From positions 124,001 to 188,000 of the forward strand of contig NZ_JAMXMV010000007.1 in the NCBI RefSeq assembly GCF_024055715.1: a stretch of 64,000 nt of DNA, written 5' to 3'. The position numbers and the translations under genes were made by a program. Shown piece after piece: positions 47,030 through 55,736 of this stretch (position 1 is the stretch's first letter; each line of letters starts with the position of its first letter). Under the pieces are notes generated by a model. The model was not told the DNA's origin. It searched no databases and worked only from the letters and a program-made list of their open reading frames with translations. Source of the stretch: Actinoallomurus soli. Lineage in GTDB: Bacteria > Actinomycetota > Actinomycetes > Streptosporangiales > Streptosporangiaceae.

Positions 47030-48465
47030 CGTGTGAACACCCCCATCTGGGTCGGCGGGCCGACCTCCGTGTCGTCGTCACCGACCGGGACGTACCGGAC
47101 CTGGTAGCCGTACGCCCCGGCGACCCGCGCGGCCCACTCACGGAACTCGGCGCGGGTCCACTCGAACCGGTGGTCCGGGTGCCGGAACCCGGTGAGGCCC
47201 TCGTAGCGGACGTTGTGCTCGGCGTTCGGTGTGGTGACGACCACGACGCGGGGCCGGGCGTCGCCGAAGACGACGCGCTCGACGGCGGGCAGACGTGGCA
47301 TGTCCACGTGCTCGATGACCTCCATCAGCACCGCCGCGTCGTACCCGTGGAACCGGTCGTCCGCGTACGTGAGCGCCGCGGTGAAGAGGTCCAGGCGCTC
47401 CTCCTGAGCCTGCGGGAGGCGGCCGACCCTGAGCCGCCGCTGGGCGATCATGATGGCGCGCGGCGAGACGTCGGTGCCCGCGACGAAGCGGAAGTACGGG
47501 TCCTGCAGCAGCCGGGACAGCAGCCTCCCGGAGCCGCAGCCGAGGTCGATGACCCGCTGCGCCTCCTCGGCCCGCAGCACGTCGAGCACCGCCTGGATCC
47601 GGCGCTCGGCCAGCGGCACCGGCGGGGTCGCCGCCTCGGTGCCGGTCTCCGCGTCGCCCGCCTCGGCCGCCGTCGGATCGGACGCGGCCGGTTCCTCGTC
47701 GATCGGGTCGCGGTCGAGCGCGTCGTCCGGGCGGTCGTCGGCGTCGGCGAGCCGGGCCAGCGCCGTACGGACCAGGCCCCTGCGGTTCGCGAGGTACCGG
47801 CGGGTGATCCGTCCGTGCTCCGGGTGGGCCGCCAGCCAGCCCTCACCCGCCCGGATGAGCTTGTCGACCTCGTCGGGGGCGATCCAGTAGTGCTTCGAAT
47901 CGTCGAGGACGGGCAGCAGCACGTACACCTGGTTCAGCGCGTCGGACAGCCTCAGCTCGCCCTCGATCGTGAGGGTGACGTACCGGGAGTCGCCCCACTG
48001 CGGGAACTCCGGGTCGAGCGGGACCGGCCGCGCCGTCACCCGCCAGCCCAGCGGCTCGAACAGCCGGCGGGCCGCCTCGGGACCGCCCCGGCACGGCAGC
48101 GCCGGCAGCGTGATCGCCAGCGGGATCGGCGTGGCCGCCAACTCGGCGCGGTCCCGGCTCGCGCCGCGCATCGCGGTGCGGAAGACGTTCGCCATCGCCG
48201 ACGCCAGCAGGGACGACGCGGCGTACGGCCGGTCGTTGACGTACTGCCCGAGGGACAGGTCCGGCGTCTTGCGCGCCTTCGCCAGCTTGATCGGGTCGAC
48301 GTCGAGGAGCAGGGCCGCGGTGCACCGGTCGGGTGACGCGTCGGGGTAGAAGACGTGCGCGGTCCCGAAGGACTGCGCGAACGTCTGCACCCGCTCCGGG
48401 TGTTTGACCAGCAGGTACCCGAGGTCGGTGGCCGGGCGCGCGGTCGTCGTGATCGTCAGCAGCAC
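47026..48465 (-). CDS. hen1: Hen1 3'-terminal RNA ribose 2'-O-methyltransferase
   Basis: 479 aa. The N-terminal half is the bacterial Hen1 domain that activates the Pnkp ligase (MLLTITTTARPATDLGYLLVKHP at the start). The C-terminal half is a SAM methyltransferase with DLGCGSGRLL, the metal-binding set Glu382, Glu385 and His386 (MEVIEHVDMP) and a probable fourth ligand His432 in DHRFEW. It methylates the 2'-OH at the cut site before sealing so that the repaired RNA resists a second cut. The Pnkp-Hen1 heterotetramer is a known bacterial RNA-repair system. Confidence 0.97.
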   Translation of the reverse strand: MLLTITTTARPATDLGYLLVKHPERVQTFAQSFGTAHVFYPDASPDRCTAALLLDVDPIKLAKARKTPDLSLGQYVNDRPYAASSLLASAMANVFRTAMRGASRDRAELAATPIPLAITLPALPCRGGPEAARRLFEPLGWRVTARPVPLDPEFPQWGDSRYVTLTIEGELRLSDALNQVYVLLPVLDDSKHYWIAPDEVDKLIRAGEGWLAAHPEHGRITRRYLANRRGLVRTALARLADADDRPDDALDRDPIDEEPAASDPTAAEAGDAETGTEAATPPVPLAERRIQAVLDVLRAEEAQRVIDLGCGSGRLLSRLLQDPYFRFVAGTDVSPRAIMIAQRRLRVGRLPQAQEERLDLFTAALTYADDRFHGYDAAVLMEVIEHVDMPRLPAVERVVFGDARPRVVVVTTPNAEHNVRYEGLTGFRHPDHRFEWTRAEFREWAARVAGAYGYQVRYVPVGDDDTEVGPPTQMGVFTR

Positions 48466-48530
48466 ACGGCAGAGTGTCCCGGACGCCCGCCCTGAGCCCT
48501 ACCGATTTTCCGCGTGAGCGGCGGGCCTCG

Positions 48531-50153
48531 TCATCGCCAGACCGCGTTCTGCAGGATCCCCGACAGCTCCGGCATCGAGTCCCTGTCGATGATCAGGACC
48601 TGCTGCTCCGGCAGATACCACTCGCGCTGCGAGGGGAAGGAGACGTCCCGGTGGGCGCCCGAATCCTCGCGGCAGGTGTAGGTGTACTCGCTGTAGGTCG
48701 CGCTGCGCGAGCCGACGGGGCGCGGCTCGGTCGCCACGGCCTTGTCGGGCGTGACGAGCATGGTGTGAGGCAGGCCGGCGCACGGCACGACCCCGCCGTT
48801 CGGGTAGTACATGTGGCCGGGCTGATAGCTTCGCTGACCGTACGCGCCGGTGCTGATCTGGTCCGGCCCCATGATCCAGAATCCCGCGCAGTCGCTCTCC
48901 AGGAAGTTCGCCCGGGGGCTGCGGCACGACTGGGGCTGGGTCAGTACGTGAGTTCCCGAATCATCGGTGGCGCTGACGGCCCAGCCGGGTCGGAGCGCCA
49001 GTCCCAGGTGGCCGAACCACGTGACGTTCGTCGGCGTCGGCGTGGGAGTGGGCGTGGGCGTCGGTTTCCGGGCGCGGCCGGTCCCGGTGTTCCAGGGGAC
49101 GAGCGTGACGGCGACGGCCACCAGCACTGCCACGACCACCAGCACTCCGGTGCCCGCGAGCAGCGCCGTCCTCCCGGCGGACCGTGGCCGGGGCACGGCC
49201 GGACCGCCCGCGGGTCCGTACGGGCCCGTCCCCGGCCCGTACGGACCCGTCCGGGGCATGGTGACGGGCGGCGCCGCGCCCGGCGGGGATCCGGGGGCCC
49301 ATCGGAGGGTCGGCCCGGCCACTGTCGGCGCCGGGGCCTGCCCGGAGGACGGCAGCGGCTCCTCGCCGAGGAGCCAGGCCAGGGCCTGCCGCGCCGACGG
49401 CCGCCGGGCCGGGTCCTTGTCCAGGCAGATCGCCGCGATCTCCCGCAGCGGCCCCTCGAGGTCGCCGAGATCCGGCGGCGCGTGCTGGATCCGGCTCACC
49501 ACCGCCCCGAGGTGGTCCTGGCCGAACGGGGCACGGCCCGTGGCCGCGTACACGATCGTCCCGCCCCACGCGAACATGTCCGCCGCCTGCCCCGGCGGCT
49601 CGTTGCGCAGTTGCTCCGGCGCCATGAACGCCGGGGTGCCGGTGATGTGCCCGCTGATGGTCGCGTCGACGACGTGCGCCACCCCGAAGTCGATCACCCG
49701 GGGCCCGTCGGGCCCCATCAGGACGTTGGCCGGCTTGAAATCGCGGTGCACGACCCCCGCCTGGTGGATGGCGACGAGGGCGGTCGCCGTGCCGATCGCC
49801 AGCCGCTGGAGCGCCGACCCGCGCAGCGGGGCGCCATCCCCGACCACCTGACGCAGCGACGGGCCGTCGATGAACTCGCTGACGATGTAGGGCACCTCGC
49901 CCTCGACGTCGGCCGCGAGGATCCGCGCCGTGCAGAACGGGTCCACCTTCCGCGCGGCGGCCAGTTCCTTGGCGAAGTAACGCCGCTCGCGCGCGTCGCC
50001 GGCGGACCGCAGGAGCTTGACGGCCACCCGCTCGCCCGCCGGCGACTCACCGAGGCAGACGACTCCCTGGCCGCCCTCCCCGAGGCGGCCGAGCAGGCGG
50101 TACCCGCCGACCTCCGTGGGGTCCTGGGCGGCCAACGGCTGCAGAGAGGGCAT
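48531..50153 (-). CDS. Membrane-anchored Ser/Thr protein kinase (PknB/Hanks type)
   Basis: 540 aa from the ATG at 50153, preferred over a TTG at 50171. Kinase domain (about 18-265): Gly-loop GEGGQG (25-30), Lys46, HRD (136-138) and DFG (155-157) are all present, so it is likely active. A Pro/Gly linker leads to one membrane segment (about 329-352), a short run of alternating Thr-Pro, and an extracellular domain with several Cys. There is no PASTA repeat, so the outer part senses something other than peptidoglycan fragments. It stands alone, on the same strand as the RNA-repair pair 66 bp ahead. Confidence 0.92.
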   Translation of the reverse strand: MPSLQPLAAQDPTEVGGYRLLGRLGEGGQGVVCLGESPAGERVAVKLLRSAGDARERRYFAKELAAARKVDPFCTARILAADVEGEVPYIVSEFIDGPSLRQVVGDGAPLRGSALQRLAIGTATALVAIHQAGVVHRDFKPANVLMGPDGPRVIDFGVAHVVDATISGHITGTPAFMAPEQLRNEPPGQAADMFAWGGTIVYAATGRAPFGQDHLGAVVSRIQHAPPDLGDLEGPLREIAAICLDKDPARRPSARQALAWLLGEEPLPSSGQAPAPTVAGPTLRWAPGSPPGAAPPVTMPRTGPYGPGTGPYGPAGGPAVPRPRSAGRTALLAGTGVLVVVAVLVAVAVTLVPWNTGTGRARKPTPTPTPTPTPTNVTWFGHLGLALRPGWAVSATDDSGTHVLTQPQSCRSPRANFLESDCAGFWIMGPDQISTGAYGQRSYQPGHMYYPNGGVVPCAGLPHTMLVTPDKAVATEPRPVGSRSATYSEYTYTCREDSGAHRDVSFPSQREWYLPEQQVLIIDRDSMPELSGILQNAVWR

Positions 50154-50177
50154 GCCGGGATTCTGCCTCAAAAAGGC

Positions 50178-50209
50178 GATCGCCCGGCATACTCCGATGC
50201 CGGGCGATC
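50178..50209 (-). terminator. Intrinsic terminator downstream of the LLM oxidoreductase
   Basis: GATCGCCCGGCAT (50178-50190) pairs with ATGCCGGGCGATC (50197-50209) across 6 nt. On the minus strand it is followed by a run of T residues, a rare classic intrinsic terminator in this GC-rich DNA. Confidence 0.88.
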
Positions 50210-50223
50210 AGGACGTCAGCCGA

Positions 50224-51150
50224 TCACATCTGGGGAAGGACCTCGCTCGCGATGAGTTCGAGGTGGTCCAGGTCGTCGAGGTCGAGCACCTGGAGGTACA
50301 TCCGCTGGGCACCGATCTCCCGGAACCGCCCGATCTTCTCCACGACCTCGGACGGGGTCCCGGCCAGGCCGTTCTGGCGCAGCTCGTCGACCTTGCGGCC
50401 GATCGCCTCCGCCCGGCGCGCGATCTCCGCGTCGTCCCGCCCGCAGCACACCACCTGTGCGGCGGAGAAGGTCATCGACTGGCAGGACCGGCCGCCCTGC
50501 TCACAGGCGGCCCGCACGCGCTCGTACGCGGCCTTGGTCTCGCGCAGGCCGTTGAACGGGACGTTGTACTCGTCGGCGTACCGCGCGGCCAGCCGGGGCG
50601 TCCGCTTCGCGCCGACGCCTCCGATGATCACCGGTGGGCGGGGCTGCGCCGGCTTCGGCAGCGCGGGCGAGTCCTCCAGCCGGTAGTACTCGCCGCGGAA
50701 GGAGAACGACTTGCCGGTCGGCGTCTCCCACAGCCCCGTCACGATCTGGAGCTGCTCCTCCAGCCGGTCGAAACGCTCCCCCAGGCTCGGGAACGGGATG
50801 CCGTACGCGGTGTGCTCCTCTTCGAACCACCCCGTGCCCAGCCCGAGCTCGACGCGTCCTCCGCTCATCTGGTCCACGTTCGCCACGGAGATGGCGAGCG
50901 GACCGGGCAACCGGAAGGTCGCGGCGGTCACCAGCGTGCCGAGACGGATCCGCCGGGTCTCCCGGGCCAGTCCGGCCAGGGTGATCCAGGCGTCGGACGG
51001 GCCCGGCAGACCGCTGACGTCACCCATCTTCAGGTAATGGTCAGAGCGGAAGAACGCGTCGAAGCCGTACTCCTCGGTGGCCTTGGCGACACGGAGCAGA
51101 GTGTCGTAGCTCGCCCCCTGCTGGGGCTCAGTGAAGATCCGCAGAAGCAT
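50224..51150 (-). CDS. LLM-class F420-dependent oxidoreductase
   Basis: 308 aa luciferase-like monooxygenase fold using reduced F420 or FMN. LRIFTEPQQGASYDTLLRVAKATEEYGFDAFFRSDHY at the start and GRVELGLGTGWFEEEHTAYG in the middle are typical of the F420 branch (TIGR03560 type). ATG 51150 is chosen because AGAAGG lies 9 nt away. An ATG at 51159 sits on top of that ribosome site. The substrate is unknown. Confidence 0.9.
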   Translation of the reverse strand: MLLRIFTEPQQGASYDTLLRVAKATEEYGFDAFFRSDHYLKMGDVSGLPGPSDAWITLAGLARETRRIRLGTLVTAATFRLPGPLAISVANVDQMSGGRVELGLGTGWFEEEHTAYGIPFPSLGERFDRLEEQLQIVTGLWETPTGKSFSFRGEYYRLEDSPALPKPAQPRPPVIIGGVGAKRTPRLAARYADEYNVPFNGLRETKAAYERVRAACEQGGRSCQSMTFSAAQVVCCGRDDAEIARRAEAIGRKVDELRQNGLAGTPSEVVEKIGRFREIGAQRMYLQVLDLDDLDHLELIASEVLPQM

Positions 51151-51195
51151 GGCACCCATCCTTCTACTCCGCAGCCGTCCAATGCACTATTTGGT

Positions 51196-53232
51196 CTAGA
51201 CCTCTTCGCCGCGCCGCGTCCGGCCGATCCACACCAGGAGGAGGCCGACGGAGGCGAAACCGAGCGCGGCCAACGCGACCGTCCCGTACGGGAAGCCGGT
51301 GTGCGGCAGGCGGCGGACGCCCGGGTTCGGCCGGGCCGGCATCGGCCGGGCGTTGCGGGTGTGGCAGGCGACGCTGTTGTTCGCCGGGTTGTCGTCCGGC
51401 GTTCCGGACGCGACCGTGCTGAGGCAGCGGAGCCTGCCGGGGCGGGCGTGCGGCCGGGCCCGCACGGTCAGCCGGAGCTTGCGGGTCCGGCCCGGCGGGA
51501 TCGCGCCGAGGGGGCAGACGAATCCCGGTCCCTGCGTCAGGCAGTGGCGGCCCTTACCGATCACGATCGGGGTGTCCGCGCCCGCACCGGGCCGCTCCGG
51601 CGCGATGCCGGGCCCGATCGGCGCCTCGGCCGGACCGCTGCGATGGATGCCGCTCTCGGCCGGGGCCTCCTTGCCGGGCGCACCCGCGACGCGGGCCGGG
51701 GACGGCGCGCCGCACGGCGGAGCGACGGGGCGATCGGTGAGGTCCGCGGCCGGGCCGTTCGGCGCGGAGCCGCACGCCGGGACGTCCTGCCGCCCCGCGC
51801 AGGCGCCGCACGCCGGGGCGTTCTGCCGGTCCGTCTGCTGTCCCGCGCAGGCGCCGCAGGCCGGGACGCCCTGCTGCTCCGCCGGCCGCCCCGCGCACGC
51901 CCCGCACGCCGGCCTCGCGGCCGGAACGTCCGCCGCGGGAGTGCGCGTCTCCGGCCGATCCGCCGCGGCGCCTTCCGCCGCCGGTCGCCGCACCGCGCAG
52001 GCGCCGCACGTCTGCCCGGCCGGTCGCGGCTCCGAGTCAGGCCGCAGCACGTGCGGCCGGTCCACCGTCGCGCCCTGCGCGCCCGGCTGCTGTGCCGCGC
52101 ACGCGCCGCACGCCGGCTGCCGTCCCTCCGCTCCGCAGCGGGGAGCGGAGGCCGGATGCGCCTGAGCCGCCGCGCACGGCGGGACGGCGGCCGCCTGGCC
52201 GTCCGAGGCCGGCCTGTCCTGCGTGGACCCGCAGAGCGGGTCGGTGGGCTTGAGCGGGGCGCTCTTCCCGGCGAGCGGCCGCACGGGATCCGCCGTGGGC
52301 GCGCAGGGCCGCGTGCCCGGGTCCTCGGACCGCACGCCCGGATCCGTCGTCAGGGGTTGCGATCCCGGTCCGCTCGGCCACGCGTCCGGGTCGTTCGCCA
52401 CCGAGCTGCGGACGACCACCGCCTCGGCGGTCACCGGGCCCTCGTTGGTCACGGTGATCTCGTAGGGGACCTCTCCCCCCGGCCGTACGATCTCCGGCAG
52501 GTCGTCACCGGTGACCGCCAGGTCGGTGGGCTGCGACGCCGTGACCGGGGGGAAGGCCATCTCCCGCGTCGTGGAGCCCGGCCGGCCGTCCCAGGAGATC
52601 CTGGCCGGGCTGGACAGCGTCCGGCCGTTCGGCGTCCTGGGGTCCACCGTCGCGGTGAGGCCGCCGTGCCTGGTCTGCCGGCCGGGGAGGACGCCGATCC
52701 GGCAGATGAGATCCCGTCCGTGCCACCCGCACTTCGGCGGCAGGGCGATGATCTTCAGGTCGTGGTTCGGCGTCGTCGTGAGCGTGACGTTCCGCACCGG
52801 CGCCGAGCCGGTGTTCGTCACCGAGTACGGCCAGGTGTACGTCCTGCCGGGCACGACGGCGCTCTGCGGCGCCCGGGTGTCGAAGATGATCTTCGGGCGC
52901 GGCGGGATCAGCCCCTTCTCGTCGCGTGCTCCCCCCGCCGGACGGTGGTCCCGGCCGGCGGCGTCGTGGTTCCGGTCCGACGATGCCCCGTGCTGCGATG
53001 CGGGATCGCGATCACCGTCCGCGAGCTCGTACTCCCGGCCTCCGGGGCGTGCGCCGCGCTCCCGCCCCGCGGCCCGGTGGTCGTGTGCGCGCGCCGATGG
53101 GCCGCCCGGCCCGTCGGCGTGCGCGGGTTCATGCGACGTGAGCTGCGGCATGATCGTGAAGCACGAGACGGCCGCCGCCGCCGCGATGCCCCGGGTTCCG
53201 GCACGCGTGGCGCGGCCAGAGAAGTCGATCAT
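51196..53232 (-). CDS. Sortase-anchored surface protein with DUF11-like domains and a cysteine-rich insert
   Basis: 678 aa. A signal peptide ends near PAHADG (about 41). A low-complexity charged region follows, then a DUF11-like beta domain (YSVTNTGSAPVRNVTLT onward). A second one (PYEITVTNEGPVTAEAVVV) is interrupted by a 260-residue insert. The insert holds five CGACA motifs within larger PACGACAG units, spaced 16 residues in the clearest run. The domain resumes at IVIGKGRHCLTQGPGFVCPLG. The C-terminus carries the sorting signal LPHTG (642-646), a membrane segment and RTRRGEEV. ATG 53232 preferred over an earlier 53301 start. The Cys-rich units could form disulfides or bind metal. Neighbours give no clue. 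Confidence 0.85.
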   Translation of the reverse strand: MIDFSGRATRAGTRGIAAAAAVSCFTIMPQLTSHEPAHADGPGGPSARAHDHRAAGRERGARPGGREYELADGDRDPASQHGASSDRNHDAAGRDHRPAGGARDEKGLIPPRPKIIFDTRAPQSAVVPGRTYTWPYSVTNTGSAPVRNVTLTTTPNHDLKIIALPPKCGWHGRDLICRIGVLPGRQTRHGGLTATVDPRTPNGRTLSSPARISWDGRPGSTTREMAFPPVTASQPTDLAVTGDDLPEIVRPGGEVPYEITVTNEGPVTAEAVVVRSSVANDPDAWPSGPGSQPLTTDPGVRSEDPGTRPCAPTADPVRPLAGKSAPLKPTDPLCGSTQDRPASDGQAAAVPPCAAAQAHPASAPRCGAEGRQPACGACAAQQPGAQGATVDRPHVLRPDSEPRPAGQTCGACAVRRPAAEGAAADRPETRTPAADVPAARPACGACAGRPAEQQGVPACGACAGQQTDRQNAPACGACAGRQDVPACGSAPNGPAADLTDRPVAPPCGAPSPARVAGAPGKEAPAESGIHRSGPAEAPIGPGIAPERPGAGADTPIVIGKGRHCLTQGPGFVCPLGAIPPGRTRKLRLTVRARPHARPGRLRCLSTVASGTPDDNPANNSVACHTRNARPMPARPNPGVRRLPHTGFPYGTVALAALGFASVGLLLVWIGRTRRGEEV
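51765..52116 (-). repeat. Coding repeat: CGACA cysteine motifs inside the surface protein
   Basis: Residues about 373-490 of the surface protein carry CGACA five times plus related CGS and CGAP units, three of them in a regular 16-residue (48-bp) period reading PACGACAG. Outside the region other Cys residues are sparse. Confidence 0.85.
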
Positions 53233-53424
53233 CGGTGTCCCCCGTGACGTGCTCGGATGCTTTCGACAACGCCCCGTTGTAACGGACCCCCGGATGGCCA
53301 CCTAGCAGCGTGTCGGCGTGTCGTCACAATACGTGATGGTAAAAACCTAGGCGATCATGCAGAGATCACGACGCGCCCGGACACACGGCGATAGTTTTCG
53401 ATCACCCCGACTTAGGAGCCGACC

Positions 53425-53640
53425 GTGCCCGAGAAGAAGGTCACCGCGGCCGCGATCGCCGGTGCCGTCGTGACCATCGTCGTCTGGATCCTGCGCCTCT
53501 CCCACGTCGACGTGCCGGCCGAGGTCGCGGCGGCCGCGACCACGCTGTTGTCCGCCGTCGCCGGTTACCTCGCCCCGCACACCCATCGCCCGGACCTGGA
53601 GCCGCCGGCGGCGACGCAGCCTCCTCCCGCCACGCGCTGA
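53425..53640 (+). CDS. Small membrane protein, holin-like
   Basis: 71 aa. GTG 53425 with AGGAG seven nt upstream. A basic start (MPEKKVTAA) is followed by a hydrophobic segment IAGAVVTIVVWILRLSHV, a helix rich in Ala, a second hydrophobic stretch LLSAVAGYLA, and a Pro-rich tail. The shape (two membrane segments and a GYLAP block) resembles short holin-like proteins of actinobacteriophages. No phage genes lie nearby, so it may be a domesticated remnant or a cell-envelope protein. Confidence is moderate for being a gene, low for function. Confidence 0.6.
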   Translation: MPEKKVTAAAIAGAVVTIVVWILRLSHVDVPAEVAAAATTLLSAVAGYLAPHTHRPDLEPPAATQPPPATR

Positions 53641-53688
53641 CCGAGGCCCGCCACGCGCTGACCGAGGCCCGCCACGCGCTGGCCGAGG
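53626..53688. repeat. Three tandem 21-bp repeats after the small membrane protein gene
   Basis: Units CCCGCCACGCGCTGACCGAGG at 53626-53646, 53647-53667 (identical) and 53668-53688 (one change). The stop codon of the gene lies in the first unit. The copies look like recent slippage. Confidence 0.9.
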
Positions 53689-53716
53689 CGCGGCCCCAGG
53701 AGGCCGCCGCCCGTCC

Positions 53717-54088
53717 TCACAGGCCCATGCGGTCCTCGCAGGCCGGGCAGGAGGCTTCGAGGTAGCGCACGGGGAGCTGCTCCTCGTTCCACTCGATCGA
53801 CGCCAGCACTCCGCAGCCGAAGCACACCGCGCACAGGCCGACGCCGGAGAGGGCCTGCCGTACGGCGACCAGCAGCCGGCTGGGCGGCAGGCCGCGGATG
53901 ACCTCGTCCACCTCGTCGCGCGTGCAGCGGATGCGGATGTGCCCCGTCCCCTCGCACTGCGGGCAGTCCCCCAGGCGCAGCAGAGCGGGGTCCTTCTGGA
54001 TGGTGACCAGCTCGCCGCTGCCGATGCACATCTGGCACGGCATCACGATCCCCTGGAACGCACCGTCGCCGATGGTCTCGTCGCTCAT
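53717..54088 (-). CDS. Small DnaJ-type zinc-finger protein
   Basis: 123 aa from the ATG at 54088 (AAGGGGGG upstream). Two exact CxxCxGxG units occur, CQMCIGSG and CPQCEGTG, as in the central domain of DnaJ. Two further CxxC pairs follow, CAVCFGCG and CPACEDRMGL. No J domain, no signal. Probably binds two zinc ions and acts as a small chaperone-like or adaptor protein. The true partner is unknown. Many actinomycete genomes carry similar small proteins with no assigned role. Confidence 0.75.
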   Translation of the reverse strand: MSDETIGDGAFQGIVMPCQMCIGSGELVTIQKDPALLRLGDCPQCEGTGHIRIRCTRDEVDEVIRGLPPSRLLVAVRQALSGVGLCAVCFGCGVLASIEWNEEQLPVRYLEASCPACEDRMGL

Positions 54089-54341
54089 GCGCGGTCCCCC
54101 CTTCACGGCACCCCGTCCACCGGCCGCTCGGTCCGGGCACCGGATCGACCCGGCCGGACCCTCACCTGCCAGCTTCCTCCACCGAGAGCCTCGGCACCGC
54201 CGGTTTTCCGAGGTCACCCACCACTGGAACCGCGCGAACCACCTCTTTCGGGAGAAGCCGACTGGTATTCCAGCGACATTTCGCGATCATGGTTCGGATC
54301 TGCGCTGAGACGCCTCAAGATCACGAAGTGTCACTGGAGTA

Positions 54342-55718
54342 CTAGATCGTGTCGAGCGGAAGGTCGTTGGTGCGCGGGCCGAGTGTTCGGACCGCGACGG
54401 CCATCACCACCAGCAGCAGGGCGCAGCCGGCGTAGAGGCCGCCGGACCCGACCGCGGACAGCAGCAGGACGGCGCCGAACGGCAGCATCGCGCTGATCAA
54501 CCGGGACGCGGCGTACGGAATGGCGATGGAGGTGCTGCGGTTCGCGGTGCGGAACAGTTCGGTCTGGTAGATGTGCACGAAGTTGGACTGGATGATGGTG
54601 CTGACCGTGGTGGCGATGCCGGCGGCGATCACAACACCGGCGTTGGTGCCGAGGCCGAACACGACGCCGAACACGGCCGCGGCCAGGGTCGACGCGACCA
54701 CCAGGGCGCGGCGCTCGAACCGCTCGGTCAGCCAGACGGACAACAGGGAGCCCAGCGGGTAGCCAATGGCCGTCAGCGCCGCGTAGGTGAGCGAGTTCGA
54801 GAGGTTGAACCCCTTGGACTGTAGGACGATCGGCGCGATCGAGGCGAAGGCGTAGAACCCGACCGGGGTGAAGATCCACATCAGCCACATCAGCAGCGAC
54901 CGCCTCCGATACCTGCCTGGGTCCTGCCGCACTGGCGCGGGCGCGACGGGGACGGGCTGGTCGACCGGTGCCCCGGTTCGCCGTTCGATCGACGTGAGGA
55001 TGTCGTCGGCCGCCGCGGTCCTGCCGACAGCGGCCAGCCAGCGGGGCGACTCGGGCAGGCGACGGCGCGCCGACCACACGAGCAGACCGCCGCCGGCCGC
55101 CAGCATCGGCAGCCAGCGCCAGCCGGCCATGCCGAGCACGGGCCCGGTGACGAGCTTGGCCAGCACACCGGCCACCGGAACGGCGGTGAGCCCGAGGGTG
55201 TAGCTCCACGCGATGTACCGGCCCCGCCACGGCGCGGGCAGCAGCTCGGACAGGTAGATGTCCAACAGCGTCAGCTCGGCGCCCAAGCCGACCCCGGTGA
55301 GCATGCGCAGGAGGAGGAACGCCGACAGGTTCGGGGCGAACGCGGTGGCCAGCGACAGGACCGCGTAAGCGACCAGGTTGATCTGGAACAGCGTGCGGCG
55401 GCCGAACCGGTCGGCCAGCGGCGCCAGCAGCAGCGACCCCAGCGTCTCCCCCACGAACGCCGATCCGACGACCATTGACTTGTCCACAGTGGTCAGGGAC
55501 CACTGGGTGCCGAGCAGGACGCCGAAGAAGCTGCCGAGGGCGACTTCGAAGAAGCAGAAGAACGCGCCCAGTCCGATCAGGACGGCCATTCTGCGGTGCC
55601 ATCGGGATATCGGCAGCCGGTCCATGCGGTCGCCGATCGTCAGTGATGGGAGGTCGGGCCGGTCGGTGTCCGTGTCCCGGTCAGGCATGCCACCCGGCGT
55701 GGGCAATGGCTCTGTCAT
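54342..55718 (-). CDS. MFS transporter (sugar-porter/aromatic-acid symporter-like)
   Basis: 458 aa, 12 hydrophobic segments. DRFGRRTLFQ after the second segment and PESPRWLAAVGR before the central loop are typical of the sugar-porter/PcaK/NiaP branch that brings in organic acids or sugars with protons. ATG 55718, AGGA upstream. Last gene of the cluster, 18 bp after the MMPL gene, so probably the uptake system for the compound broken down by the hydantoinase-type enzymes. Confidence 0.88.
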   Translation of the reverse strand: MTEPLPTPGGMPDRDTDTDRPDLPSLTIGDRMDRLPISRWHRRMAVLIGLGAFFCFFEVALGSFFGVLLGTQWSLTTVDKSMVVGSAFVGETLGSLLLAPLADRFGRRTLFQINLVAYAVLSLATAFAPNLSAFLLLRMLTGVGLGAELTLLDIYLSELLPAPWRGRYIAWSYTLGLTAVPVAGVLAKLVTGPVLGMAGWRWLPMLAAGGGLLVWSARRRLPESPRWLAAVGRTAAADDILTSIERRTGAPVDQPVPVAPAPVRQDPGRYRRRSLLMWLMWIFTPVGFYAFASIAPIVLQSKGFNLSNSLTYAALTAIGYPLGSLLSVWLTERFERRALVVASTLAAAVFGVVFGLGTNAGVVIAAGIATTVSTIIQSNFVHIYQTELFRTANRSTSIAIPYAASRLISAMLPFGAVLLLSAVGSGGLYAGCALLLVVMAVAVRTLGPRTNDLPLDTI

Positions 55719-55736
55719 GGGAGACTTCCTGTCAGG

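Noticed and set aside
53565-54140. Minus-strand frame with a repeated GLGQRVA pattern
   Set aside because: It is the shadow of the 21-bp repeats and of the zinc-finger gene. The frame with the CxxCxGxG motifs is the real one.
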